64,000 bases of DNA from Eutypella sp. D-1 (Eukaryota; Ascomycota; Sordariomycetes; Xylariales; Diatrypaceae). Where the stretch lies: positions 930,001 to 994,000 of the forward strand of contig JAJTTP010000013.1 in NCBI GenBank assembly GCA_023313575.1. The letters run 5' to 3'. Made by a program: the position numbers and the translations under genes. Shown here piece by piece: positions 23,117-35,432 of this stretch (its first letter is position 1; every line of letters starts with the position of its first letter). The notes beneath the pieces were generated by a model, which was given only the letters and a program-made list of their open reading frames with translations, was not told where the DNA came from and searched no databases.

Positions 23117-24436
23117 CTTCAAATTAGGCCGTCCACGACGCGACGGTGACGGTGAAGGTGGCGGTTATGTTGTCGATTGTTTTGTTGACGTTGCTGTCGA
23201 TGTTGATGTTGATGAAGTTATCGTGTCCCGTCTTTTCTCTTCTTGATTTCTTTTCTTTTCCCCTTTTTGAAAGAGATAGCTGATATTACGTTGGGCGCGA
23301 CTGGCCTTGCCTGCCTTGCCTGTGTTACTCGAGAAATTCGGAATTAGCAACCAACGTATACGTGCGACGGCGAAGACAGCGGTATTTAGGAACTCAGGAG
23401 AGGGTTTCTTTGCTCTGCGTTGTCACCCGCGGAGAATCCACAGGGGGGGGATGGCAAAACTACGGGCAACAACGGACAACGGGCAACAATCCGAGATTTG
23501 CGGGTTTCCCCACAAGTAGAACAAAGGAAGGAAAGTTGGTAGTACCTACCGGAGATAGCCTGTTTGCGGTGAAACAAGCAGTCGGGGGAGGAGGGGGGGG
23601 GGTTAAGGAGAGGGAGGAGGGATGGAAGATTTATCGTGAAAGGGGGGAGAGAGAAGAGGAGAGAGAGAGAGGATGGAAAAGAATGAACCAGTATCCAATA
23701 CCAACCCAACAATTACTCTCGAGACGTTAGAGGGCCCTAAGTGAGCCTTTAACGGTGAGGGATTGGACGGGGGAGAGAGAGGAGACAAGTAATGATGCTG
23801 TTGATAGTGATTCACACTTTTCGGGCCAAAACCTTGGAAAAGGGAAAGTGTGTGTGTAGTAGAAAGAAAAAAAAGGAACGGGTGGAAGTTTTTCAGATTT
23901 CCAAAATCTAGAAAAGCTGAAAGAACGTGTTTAGGTACAACGTAGGATCGGGTCGGGTAGGTAAAGTACTTGAGTACCTGTGTTTGTATCCCCAGGACCC
24001 CGTTTGTATATGGCTTGTTACTACCTTATGGGCAAAAAGAAAAAAAAATTAACTATTATTATGAAATGGGAGAATGCCCAGGTGGGAGGGAAGGCGGTAG
24101 AGTAGCGCGTGTAGGGTGGTAGGGTAGCGCAGTGCTTGGTGCAGTAGTGAATGGGTAGTGAATGGTAGATGCCCCAGGTAGTAGACCAGTTAGGGTCCTA
24201 CCGTTATCCAGGTAAGGTAAAAGATCGCTGTCTTGGTTCGTATTACTTTCTTTTTTGTTTTTTTGAGCTCCTCTCTTTTTTTTTTCTCTTCTTCTTTTCT
24301 GCTTCTTTTTTTTCTCTTTGGCACCACCTGGTTGGAGCTTTCTGGGCTAAAATGGGCTGCCGGGTTGCTTTGTTGGTCCTGCTAGGGCTGTCGAGCTAGG
24401 ATATATCGGGTAGTAAATAAGGGCCCTTAATCCTCT

Positions 24437-24472
24437 TTAGGGTCCTTAGGCTGCTTAGGGTCCTTAGGGTCC
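24437..24472. repeat. 9-bp tandem repeat (TTAGGGTCC)x4, one degenerate
   Basis: TTAGGGTCC occurs at 24437-24445, 24455-24463 and 24464-24472, with a variant TTAGGCTGC at 24446-24454. The unit contains the hexamer TTAGGG used by most ascomycete telomeres, but the 9-bp period is not telomeric. Confidence 0.9.
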
Positions 24473-25633
24473 TTAAATGTCAGCCTAGTTTGCCTAACAT
24501 ATCCAAAATATCACCCCGTAAGTTGCATAAGAGCGGGATTCCCACGTTGACGTCTTGGGAGGGGAGGTGCTGTTGTTGTCGTTGTCTTGGGGGGGTTGAT
24601 AATTTATTTCTATGTAAGACTTTTATCGTAGATGCATGGGTGCATTAGTTGGTGACGACACGAGGTTGATGAAATTGGGAAATTTTGGGGAAAAGGGGGG
24701 AAACTCTATAACATCGAGAACATCAGATAATATAGGTAACATTATACTACCTACCTGTAGGTACATACGTACTTAGATTAAATTATGTATCCCAAGGTCG
24801 TTGTTGCCTCATCGTTCTGAGGGGGTAGGGGGCAAGGGGGAGGATGCTGATGGAGGCTGGGGAAGTACATAAGTACCTACTTCGATCCATGGATTGTACT
24901 AAAGATGTGGCTTAGCAAGACCCTACTGCACCAACACGCCGACACCGACACCGACACCGCGAATTCGATAGAGCCTTCTAAGTAGATCATACGGACTGAC
25001 TGACTGACTGACGGGGGCGCTGCATATGCGGAAAGTCGAGACCCGCATCACTGCCAGCTTGCAGATTCGCTGGTCTTATCGATCTTGGATGCACCCCAAC
25101 AACTGCTATAGGACTATCTATGTGCGCATGTGCCACCCCAAGTCACGATCCCTCGTGTCCCATTTCCTCCCAATCACCTGCCGGAACGAAGTTGTACCGA
25201 GAGCCAAAAAAAAAAGACGGGAGTACAAGAGAAGACAGAAAAAAAAAGCACAAACTTTTAGGTATTGTGCAAGTGTAACATGAAAGAAAGTAACTATGTT
25301 GTTATGCGTTGTACTATTAGGGGGGGAGTAACCAACATACATTACGCCATGCCATTACTTACGGCCTAGTCTCCTACGGCTCTTCGTCTACCCGATGAGA
25401 GAGAAGAGGAACGGTATAGGGTTTTCCGCGCGTCTATGAAGCGGTAAAATCGGCAACCTGCCTGTTTAAGGAGAGATAATTATAAGACCATAGCCGCAAG
25501 GAAGGACGCGGCTAAGAACCTATAGTGAGTCCCCGGGGATACTATGCTGTGCTATGCTTTTAGATATTTACCATCATCCATGGTTAGCAAGGCGCGGCGG
25601 CGGCGCCCTTTGCAAGTACCGGCTTGGTGAATA

Positions 25634-25652
25634 GGGGGGGGGGGGGGGGGGG
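25634..25652. repeat. Poly(G) run, 19 nt
   Basis: Uninterrupted run of 19 G in intergenic DNA. It could form a G-quadruplex, and the run length could be a sequencing or assembly uncertainty. Confidence 0.9.
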
Positions 25653-28600
25653 AACTTAAGCTGGGTGGGCTTTTTTACAAGTCGGTCCCATTCTGTGTCT
25701 ATCTACCCAGTCGAATGCAGCCGATATGCCGGGCTTAGAGAGAATTACTTATGTAACTAGAAGCTCTTAGCTACCGGTATAACTGGTGAATTATAACTAA
25801 CTGGTGAATTCTCGCTGTTGGAATATTCCCCGGGAATAACCCGACTAACAAACATAAACTAGACGGAAGTCACCTTCCTTCCCCCCCTGTCTGGAACGTC
25901 TTTAACGGCCGACGAGCCGAACATACGTACATATAACAGACAACATAAAATCCTGCTATGTAATGTAACTTAGAAAATTAACTTGAAAAAGATTGCGTGG
26001 ACTCTCCAAGACTTCCACTTTAGGGGATGATGAGGGAGGTAGGTATACCGTAAGCATCGGAGCTGAATACGGTGCTGTCCGTACGGTCAAGACCTCACGG
26101 TTAGGCACGACCGGCGCCATGAAGCTAAGTACTAAAACAACTCCAGACACTAGAGTCGGAGGTGGATATACGTCTCGGCTTTTGATTGGCTGCGATCCTC
26201 ATCCTCATTCCGAAAGGGTTCAACCTTTGAAACTGGCGGGCTTCCATGACAGGCGGGCGGGCCAACCCAAGAAGGCGGCCCTTTCTCATAAGTCGAGGAA
26301 AAGGGGCTTCAGGGGGGGGAGGGGACCCGGCTTAATTAAGTTGGGTAAGGTTTATCATATCATATTCATATCGGTTTACGGGGGGAAAACAAGGTCAGGT
26401 TAATTTATTCTATCCATTCACACGTTCACAATTCCAAGCCATCATCCGTTGCCATCAATATATAGCACTTTATTGTCTACATCTGGCTGATCCTAGGTCG
26501 GCAGCGGTCCATAATGTAGGATTGAAAAAAAAAAAAAGACAAGATGAAAGGCAGGACAAGAAATTGGAGGAGACGAGACGAGACGGATCTTCAGGGACTC
26601 TTCTTAAGGGGATAAAAATAGCACGGTTTAGTAGTAGTGCAGGACAGGACTCTCCCCCTTCCCGATTATGGAGCCAAGCAAGTGGGTCAAAGCTGATTGG
26701 TACCTGGGCACAAAGGGGGGCCCCCCATCTCATAGCAAGCCAAGCTGGGCCAAGCTGGCAAAGCAGGCTAGTTCCCGTTTCGGCTTAGTCCCAGAGGCTG
26801 AGGAAGTTAAGAGGAGGGAAGGGCGAACACAAAGTTGAGGCGCAGCCCAAGACTAAAAACATGAAGAAGGAGAGAAGAAAAAAATACGTGTACATTGGTG
26901 ATTAACGTTCGTCTAGAATTCCGCGGCGCACATGGCACAGGGCGTATGGGAATTACCTAGCAGCCTAGCTCCCTCCCTCCCGTCGATGCGCACTAGATAA
27001 AATAGGTGCCTGGATAATTTACGTCTGTAGGGGATTCCAATGTATGGTAGGTAGGGGTAGGACCGCTTATTGGTCGATGTAAGCAGGCGCTTGTTTCGGC
27101 CTCGTAAGGCATGGGGACGCGGCCGCGTATGCCGCCGCGGGGTAGAGAAAAGGCAGACAGGTTTCTTCTCTCTAATAAACAACTTCAGCAAGGTAACGTG
27201 ATCGTCGTGGTGACAATATCGACTAATATCTTCCTTTTTGAATGCATAAGTGTGTAGTGGTGACCGAGCTACGGAAGCGTCAGCCGGCGGTAGACCCTGC
27301 CACTTAGGCATCCCATCCGGCCTTGCGATGAGTAAAAAAGGCATGCTCGTTCTGCGAAGTTGACGTACCGGCTCTTACGCGACGTCGCCTATTAATCCAT
27401 CCGTATGCCTGTCTGATAGGGAAGCAAACCCTAGATCTCGACCAAGTTGTGTCATATGGAAAAGTTATATACCGCTTACCTACGCAATACACTACCTCCT
27501 CAAAGAACGATCAACAAGGTACTCGGATAGGACAGCCTTCGTGCCTGATTAACTAATGGAAACATCCTTAGAGGACACCTGAACTATCTAGCCGGGGCCC
27601 GGGCGGGATGACGAATATTTACATAGCTCGCATATACGTATGTTGCCACGCAAGTGGCTCCTAAAGCATACCGTTTCGAGAGCATCATATGCCATCCACC
27701 TACCTATTCGAGTACCTATGCCCAAAAGGAAGGCCAGCCCCGTTGGCCAACTTTCAACTTCCGGGTCGCGGGGCCGTCCGATGCCCTTGTTTGACGGCCT
27801 TTTTTCCTTTTTCTTTTCTTTTTTTTGGTGCTGCCGGTCTATAGCGGCGCCGGGCATGGGTAAGCGACCGCCGTCACGTGCCGGCATGTCGACGTTGCCA
27901 ATTTTCTTGCCCCCGGCCCCATAAACGTCGAGTTGGCGGCGTCGGCGCCGATAAGAAGGTGTTCTTGAGAAACACGCTTGCGCTTAAAAAATAAAGGGGG
28001 GGGGGGGTGTTAACGCAGGTGTCAGGGCGCGTGGGCGTCCTACGTCTGGCTCAACTTCACCACGATTCCAAACAGCGTCACTTGCACGGCTTTTGCTTTC
28101 TTAGCAATGGGCGTGCCGGACCGCAGGCTTGTTTGGAGGGCCTGGTCGGGTTCAGTGGCGGGGGCCTATAGACGGGGGTTTAAGAGGGGGGGTTTATTCT
28201 CTATCGGCCTGAACATCGAGAAACCACCAGCTTCATTGTCTTGAACGAATTCCTCCACGCTGCTATGTCCCTTTAGGACGGCTCTAGCGGCGGGCATGGG
28301 TTTCATGCCGTACTGCTACCGCTATCCACCTAGCCATTGTTAGCACTCCCAGCCTGGGTAGAGGAGCTAGCTGGCCAGCATGATATGATATGATAGTACA
28401 GGTGCGTAAGGGACGCCGAATAAACGATTGCATTGTCGTGGGAAGAAAGAGGAGTGCGCTCGCTCGCTTGCTTATGGTATTTATTAAGCCTTGCTCCCCC
28501 CGTCTCCTTACATGCGACAGCAATGGCAATGGCGAGCTAGCTAGCAAGATAAGTGAGTATCTACTTAGCTTACCACTGGACATTATGAAGTAGGTAGGCG

Positions 28601-29213
28601 TGTAGGCTTGCTGATGAAAAGGTAAAAGACGTGAACCTCCCTCCCAGTCAATATCTAGGCCGGGATAGATGGATGGATGGATGGGATGGTCATGGTGATA
28701 AATCGGAGGAGGGTACTGTACTGGAAACAGATTCCCCCCCCCCCCTTGACTTGGCGGATGGACGGACGGGCATCGTGTTGTTTTAATAAGCTAGCACGGC
28801 ACGATACAGCACAACACAGCACATCCCCCACACACTTCCCCTATGATGCCCGAGCCAGATTTGGTTGGCCAGATGGTCAGGCTGCGGGAAGAGAAAAAGA
28901 GGGGATGGATGGGGAGGGGTTTATGGAAAACCTTCGAATATAGCAAGCAAGCAAGCACAGTACATAAAAAAAGAAAAGAAAAGAAAAAAAGGCCCTTTTA
29001 GTTCGAACCGATCCTAATCCCTTTTTTTATTCATTCACCCACCACCAAGCTCTCAGCCTCATTTCAGTCCCATAGGTCCCCAACCCTGTTTTTTAAGAGT
29101 CGAAGAAGAAGCCTTTAAGATTTCTTTTTTTTTTTCAAACGCCCATGAAATATGACCGAAATTCCATCTCCCCTTTCGCCCTCGTCCCCGCCCCCGCCTT
29201 TTTTCTTCTTCTC

Positions 29214-30875
29214 TTACTTCTGGTTCTCAGGTCGGAGAGATCTGTGGGTGTGAAAACAATAGCGTTAGCGAGGTTGTCTATCCGTAGTACGAAAGTGTAT
29301 TTTCCATGCAGAAAAATTGAAGAGGGGGGCTGTTTTGCTTGGACTCACCTCACGGCCTTGCCGGCCTTCCAGATCTCCAGGTTGCGGATCTCCTCCATCT
29401 CGGCCTCGAACTTCTGGCGGTAGTCCTTTTGGCTGTTGTACTCGAGGGAGCGCTTGGTCTCGGTGCCGTCGCGGACGGAGTCGTAGAGGCTGTTGAAGAC
29501 GGGCTTGAGGGCGTCCTTGAAGCGCGGGGTCCAGTCGATGGCGCCACGGCGGGCGGTGGTGGAGCAGGCCTCGTACATCCAGTCCATGCCGTTGGCGCCG
29601 ATCAGGGGGTACAGGCTCTGGGTGGCCTCCTCGACGGTCTCGTTGAAGGCCTCGCTCGGGCTGTGGCCCCGCTCCCGCAGCACCTCGTACTGCGCCAGGA
29701 ACATGCCGTGGATGCCGCCCATCAGGCACCCGCGCTCGCCGTACAGGTCCGAGTACACCTCCTTCTCGAACGTCGTCTTGTACAGGTACCCGCTGCCGAT
29801 GGCGACGCCCAGCGCCTGCGCCTTCTCCTCGGCCTTGCCCGTCACGTCCTGGTACACGGCGTACGACGAGTTGATGCCGCGGCCCTCGCGGAAGAGGGAC
29901 CGCACCGTCCGGCCGGATCCCTTGGGCGCGACGAGGATGACGTCAATGTCCTTCGGCACGTCGACCTTGGTGACGTCCTTGAAGACGGGGGAGAAGCCGT
30001 GCGAGAAGTACAGGGTCTACGACATAATCAGTTAGTCAAACAAGCTCGGCCAACGAGCGCACGACTTATTCCTACACGTCCTGCGTGTTGCGTGCTATTC
30101 TTATTCTCGGGGGCGGCTTACCTTGCCCTTGGTCAGCTGGGGCTTGATAGCGGGCCAAGTCTCGGACTGGGCGGCGTCGCTGAGCAGGTTCATGACGACG
30201 GTGCCGCGGGAGATGGCCTCGTCGACCTCGAAGAGGTTCTTGCCGGGGACCCAGCCGTCCTGCTGGGCATCCTTCCAGGACTGGCCGTTCTTCCGCACGC
30301 CGATGATGACGTTCAGGCCGTTGTCGCGCAGGTTCAGGCCCTGGCCGTGACCCTGCGAGCCGTAGCCGATCAGGGCGAGGGTGTCGTTCTTGAAGTACTC
30401 CTGTTCCGTTTTGTGAGCCATTGGGTTCTTTTTTTTTTCTCTTTGCTTCCCCCCCTATGTTTTCCCCTTCCCCCATAGTCTCATCATCTAGGTATGTGTG
30501 GACAGGTGGTAGTGGGTGGGCAAAGATCGTGACTCACCAACAATTTCTCCTTGGGCCAGTCGGCACGCTCTATAGAGTTATAATTATACACCGTAAGCCA
30601 TTCCGCACGAGGCCAGATACACGACACGACATGAACAATCAGGGGGGTTAATATTGGTTATTATTACCGTAGACATCCTCGGGGGTACCGGCGAAGTCAA
30701 TGGTCTTGACACCGCGGACCTGCTGGTGGGCGACGGCGACGACAGGACGAGCCTGCTTGGTGGTGGCCCGGACGAGGTTGGCGGCGGCGACGAAGGAACG
30801 GCGCTGGGCGGCCGGGGAGGCGACCTGACGGGCCAATTGGCTACGGAGAGCCTTGGAGAAACCACGAGAAGCCAT
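29214..30875 (-). CDS. ilv-2: Ketol-acid reductoisomerase, mitochondrial
   Basis: NADPH- and Mg-dependent enzyme of valine, leucine and isoleucine synthesis, converting acetolactate and acetohydroxybutyrate to dihydroxy acids in mitochondria. The five exons are 30875..30668, 30569..30538, 30400..30122, 30016..29349 and 29241..29214, encoding 404 residues, the normal fungal length. The first 50 residues are rich in Arg, Ala and Ser and free of acids, as in a mitochondrial presequence. GYGSQGHGQGLNLRDNG carries the dinucleotide-binding glycines. The knotted C-terminal domain follows, with GERGCLMGGIHGMF supplying part of the metal site. Exon 2 is only 32 nt and exon 5 only 28 nt; exon 5 encodes the usual SLRPENQK ending, and all junctions keep frame. 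A TGACTCA heptamer (Gcn4/CPC1-type site) lies at 30530-30536 but overlaps the intron 2 donor, so its role is doubtful. The symbol follows Neurospora ilv-2 (yeast ILV5). Confidence 0.96.
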
Positions 30876-32394
30876 CGCGAAGAAGGGGGGAGAACGGTGT
30901 GGGTGGAAGGTGGAAGGTGGAAGGTGGAGGATGGAAAAAAGGTGACTATGGAGTGGGGATGGGGGGAAGAAGAAGAAGAGGGTGATAATAAAGGAAAAAA
31001 AGACTTCAAAAACCTTCAAGGTGGGAAGGGAAGTATACAGACTAGATAGGTAGGTATGCTAGGTACCTAGTAAAGCTGTAGTTTGGTTATGTAGGCAAGT
31101 ATGGTATCACAACAGCATATATCCTGTCCTATTTCCTTGCTTTCACCTCTTCTTTTGGTCACTTTTTCGATTTTCCGACTCACAAGTTAGAATTTTTTTT
31201 CCTATCCTATTTTTTTCTTCTTCCCTATCGGAGGGTCCTACCGTCGCTAATACCGCTAACATCGGGAGCTTAAGCAGCGACTTCGGCGCCGGCCTGGACC
31301 AATGAGAATCGTCGCATGTAGAATCATGGTGGGGTAATTGCGCCGCAGGTCTGGGGGGGCTGCCATGCAGGTATCCACCGGGAACCTTTTAGGGCTTCCA
31401 TGTACTTAGGTAGGTTGGGACCCCTCCATTCCTTATCCCTTTGGAGGGGAACGCCTAAACAACAACCCCTGGACAAGCCTGGGGTAACACCGTTCTTCTT
31501 TTTTAATATCAGATAAGTTTGCTAGGCTCTTTCTTGGCCCTTAAAAAGTGAAGAAGGGAATTCAAATATCCAGGCCCTTCTTTCCTTCCTATTTCAGTAA
31601 CCACCTCAACTACGCTGTCGCTGCTAAGCACGATTGCTTCACGTTCCCTCTTTCACATAGCGCCACTCAGTTGGTCAGCCAGTCAGTTTGTTCCGCCTGG
31701 GGGGTTTTTAAAAAAAAAAAAAAAAATCTCTATGTACCTGCACAGGGAGACGAGGGCTAGAGACGAAAGTCTTGGATTTGGATTTGGGATGTGCCTGTGG
31801 TCATATCACCCGTAACCCCTCGTAAGAAAACTCCTGTTTTATAATGCCTTCAAAAATCTTTCCGCATCCTAAAAAAGACGCGGCAACACACCTATACCTC
31901 ATGCTAATGTGTGGTACGTATACGTGATGTGATATTCGTTTCCCATGCTTTCCGCTTTCTGCTTTCTGCTTCTACTTCTACTCCTTGCTGCTGTTTGGTG
32001 GTAGTAAGTGGTATTCTAGTAGCAGGGGGATAAACAACCTAATCTTTCCCGTCCCCTCTTGTGGAAATGTCAAGATGCTTGCTCTGGAGGAGAAGAGGGG
32101 AAAAGAAAAGTAAAACGCAATATAAACGCCTTGCATGAGGTCCTCTATTCGTAAAAGAAAAAAAAAATCAATATGTCGTCGACAGCTCTCTCCTCCAAGC
32201 CCCGTCAAGCCTGCCTCAACCAGCCAATCCCCGAGCGACATCTACGTGGCATTGACATATGCATGCTCGCCGTTGAAATGTGTGTCAGGTTCGTGCAGGG
32301 GAAAACTAGGCGGCGACCCAGTCTGCGTGCGGGCGGCTCATCCGTCGTCGATTCTTCGGGGCCCCAAACACCATCATCATCAATCCTCTAGTAT
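30876..32394. other. Intergenic: reductoisomerase promoter and UBC12 3' flank
   Basis: No gene was recognised. The sequence next to 30876 is purine-rich on the plus strand (CT-rich in the gene's direction), typical of fungal promoters and leaders. A run of A lies near 31709-31725. The TACC/TAGG motif recurs near 31050-31070. The UBC12 3' untranslated region lies at the right edge. Confidence 0.6.
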
Positions 32395-33157
32395 CTAGTT
32401 CTTAATATACGTGACGCGATCGTAGGAGATGCCGCGTATGGTGGCGCCAGTCATGGTAGCGCGGACGTTCCGGCGGAAGTTTTCGCGGCTCTGGCGCAGG
32501 TCCTCGGCGGCCTCCTTGTTGAGGGGGTCGGAGGCGTTGGGCTCGAGGAAGAGGAACTGCAAGCCGACGATGACGGCGTTGAGGTTGAGCACGGGCTTCC
32601 AGTCCTCGCGCAGGATGTTGAGGCACACTTTCCCCTCGAGGTCGATGTTCGGGTGGTAGATCTTCTGCTGGCACCGCACCGCCGGCGGCTCGTGCGGGTA
32701 GTTCTGGTTCATCGCGAACGTGAACGTGAACCGCCCTCCGTGGTAGCACCCTTCGTCCGGCTTGATCTCCAGCACGAAGTTCAGGATGTCGTCCGGATTC
32801 GGGAAGTCCACTTTCATCGTCGAGCCTAGCGACAGCTCCGATATGTCTGTTGTTGTGTGGGGAAAACGCCCCGCGCAAGAACTGGTTATTTAAGGCTACT
32901 CGTGGGAGATGCAAAGGAGATAGATGTTGGGTTTGATTATCGGGTCGGTTCCTTACCTTTCTGCACGCGGAGTTGCGCCGCTGTCACCTTCTTCTTCTTG
33001 CCGGTGGCAGTACCATCGGCGTTATCTTTCGCCTGCTGCTCTTTTTTCTGTAGGGTATCACATCGTTAATATGTATATCTAGATATACCCGTCGCGCCAA
33101 CACCGCACAGGACCTGAGAGTGATGTATCAACGCACCATAGACCATATCTTCAACAT
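32395..33157 (-). CDS. ubc12: NEDD8-conjugating enzyme E2 (UBC12)
   Basis: E2 enzyme that receives the ubiquitin-like modifier NEDD8/RUB1 from its E1 and passes it to cullins, which activates SCF-type ubiquitin ligases. The three exons are 33157..33137, 33047..32957 and 32846..32395, for 187 residues. The first exon is just 21 nt (MLKIWSM), followed by KKEQQAKDN, the N-terminal extension typical of UBC12 that docks on the NEDD8 E1. The UBC fold follows, with PHEPPAVRC, the catalytic cysteine in EGKVCLNILREDWKPVLN, and DPLNKEAA. The extension together with the CLNILREDWKP stretch separates it from ubiquitin E2s. Introns are 89 and 110 bp with GTGCGT and GTAAGG donors. No defect is seen. Its promoter lies in the spacer to the right. 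Confidence 0.95.
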
Positions 33158-35432
33158 CTTGCCGGTCGTAATGTGACGAGGAAGTAGAGAAGAGAAAGGA
33201 TGGGAATGCCGTATAGGTTGACGTGTTGTTGTAAGTCTGCTACTTGTCGTATGTGTCGTGTGTCCGGGCTATATAAGCGCAGGGAGGTGGAAAGTAAGAG
33301 GGAGAGATGCCTCAGGCCGAGGGGGGTTGGGAGGAGGGGGAAGGCGAGCACGGGATTGTAGAGCTGCAGACTCGAATTTCTGGGCTGGAGGTCGAATGGA
33401 ATCGAGTACGAAGTACGTCTCTGAGATCTATCGAAGAGTCTAGATAGTCCTGTCTATATAGTCCCCGAATGCGTCAAAGGCTGTCGACGGGTTGGTGTTC
33501 TTATGGGTGGCTAGAAACGAAAGATTTCGTGTCGTCTGAAGTTGGGTAGTTAGATACCTAGGCAGAAGAAAGTTAAGGTTGATTTTTACCTACCTAGGTA
33601 GTTATGTAGGCTATATATGCCTAAGTAGAGAAACTTTTATCTGTACATAGATGTAAAGATGTAAAGACGGTCGGGAGGCGAAGTTCGTTGGGTACACACA
33701 GTAGGATAAGGTCAAATAAGTGATCAAGTAAGCACTGGTAGTGTAGAATACCTACCTACCTACCTGAGTAGTAGGAAAGAGCCAGTTCCAATTGTCGGTT
33801 GGTCAAGTCCATAGTTGGTTACATAAGTTAGTTGCTCGGTTGGTTGTAATTCCTAGAGTAAATGTCGGTCCCAAAATGACGATTTGTCCGATGGGGTGGG
33901 GGCCGCAGGGAATAACGAGCACTGATAACGTCTGGAGTTAACTACCTTAGATAGGAATTTACAATAAAATTTACGCAAAAATGATGGTCTAGTTGGCATT
34001 TTTACCCAGACGTTTTTTGTCACTTGCTAAGGCAATTATTAGTAACTTCCCATTTGCCAGGTAAGGCAAACACAAGAGCGCGGGGTTCAAAGTGCATTAG
34101 GGCACTGATTAGATTTAAGACGATAGCAGACGACAGGTAGGTATCTGTACAACTAACAGCGTAGATGCTGCCTGATAAATATCAAATGCTTATTCGGTAT
34201 AAGAAGTAGGTACATGTAAGAATGGAGACACAACCCGATCATTTGGTTGTCCAAATCAAACCATAAGAATAATTGAAACTTCAATAAGGTACAAAAATAA
34301 GAAAGGGCCGTGAGACCCGCGTCAAATACCAACCATTCGTCTATATACACATAAAAATACTATATAAGCCGGAGAAGCCAAAGATAAAGAGCCAGTAGTA
34401 GGTAGGAGGAAGGGCTATGTAGTTAAGAGTGTAATGTAATATATATATAGCATAAACGAGGGCTGTCATCCTCCCTTCCTCCCCCTTCCGCCTTCCCTCT
34501 ATCATATCCTCCTCCCATTTCCATTCCCCCCTTCGCTTTTCTTCTCCCTTTTCTTTTCCTCTTCCCTTTTATATATATAAAGAAACAAGAAAAATATGAA
34601 CACCGGTGAAGAGAAAAGACAACAAGGTCCATGCAGAGTCCTGTTCTCCTATATATCCCGGACCCGATCCGATCATCGTGGATCGGTCCCTTCTTTCTCC
34701 CTAGTGTAGCCTTTCCTTCCTCCCTTTCCCTCCCTTCCACCATCTTCGCCGTCCCCAAACTCCAGCATAGAGGAGAGAAAGAAGAAAATATGCATTAATA
34801 CAGGAGAATTAAGGAAATACACCACCGTGGTGATAGAGGAGGGGGGAAAGCTTGATCAGCCCAAAGGGGTGGTAGGTAGGCGGCAGACAGGACAGTGGTA
34901 AGTATGTATGTACCAAGGACGATCCCATGCCCCATACCCATACCTAGCGAGTGACGTCGAAGAGAAGGTAAACAGAGACACAAGGAAAACGAGATCGTGG
35001 AGAGTGTTCTCGATTTAGAGTTTGCCTTTTATCTTTTTCTTTTTCACATGCAGTTATATATATCCCGGAGGGGAAAATTGGGGGGGGGGGTTGTCGAAAG
35101 ATATTTGTCGGCCGTGACGGTCATGAATAGATGATGACGGAAATTCAATCAAAACTAAAAAGAGAAAATAAAAAGAAGAGCGGTAGAAGATGAATTGGAC
35201 AGGGACTAATGAAATGTTTCTTTTTTCTTTCTCTCTTTTTGACGTTCTCCACTCCACCCGAAACACGGGCGTGAGTGGGTGTGGGATGGACGGGGGTATC
35301 TTTAAACTGCGTATGTGAAGGAAACGTAGGTGTTTGGTATGAAGGAAGGACTATGTCTTTATTTTTGTCTTTTTGCTTGTCCATCTTGCTTCAGTTCTTG
35401 GTTATCGGGAGCTGACGTCGCTTGCTTTAAAA
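33158..35432. other. Intergenic: UBC12 promoter and PH-protein 3' flank
   Basis: No gene was recognised. Many TACC/TAGG tracts occur, including a perfect TACCTAGGTA palindrome at 33591-33600, together with CT-rich stretches near 34470-34570 and 34680-34745. The right end should contain the 3' untranslated region of the large PH-domain gene. Confidence 0.6.

Larger units (their letters stand above)
23117..29213. other. 6.1-kb gene-free region upstream of chitin synthase
   Basis: No gene was recognised. The first kilobase is purine/pyrimidine-asymmetric (CT/GA tracts) and should be the chitin synthase promoter and leader. Further out are a four-copy 9-bp repeat (24437-24472), an (ACTG)n tract near 24992-25013, a 19-nt G run (25634-25652), other homopolymers, and scattered TACC/TAGG tracts. 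Open frames at 25993-26403 and elsewhere have no family features. The 3' flank of the reductoisomerase gene is at the right-hand end. Confidence 0.6.

Noticed and set aside
25993..26403. Frame of 136 codons
   Set aside because: No domain, no splice-extended continuation and basic low-information composition; probably chance.
29339..30478. Plus-strand frame of 379 codons
   Set aside because: It lies antisense to the ketol-acid reductoisomerase exons and introns; its Val/Ala/Leu-rich composition is a GC-driven shadow.
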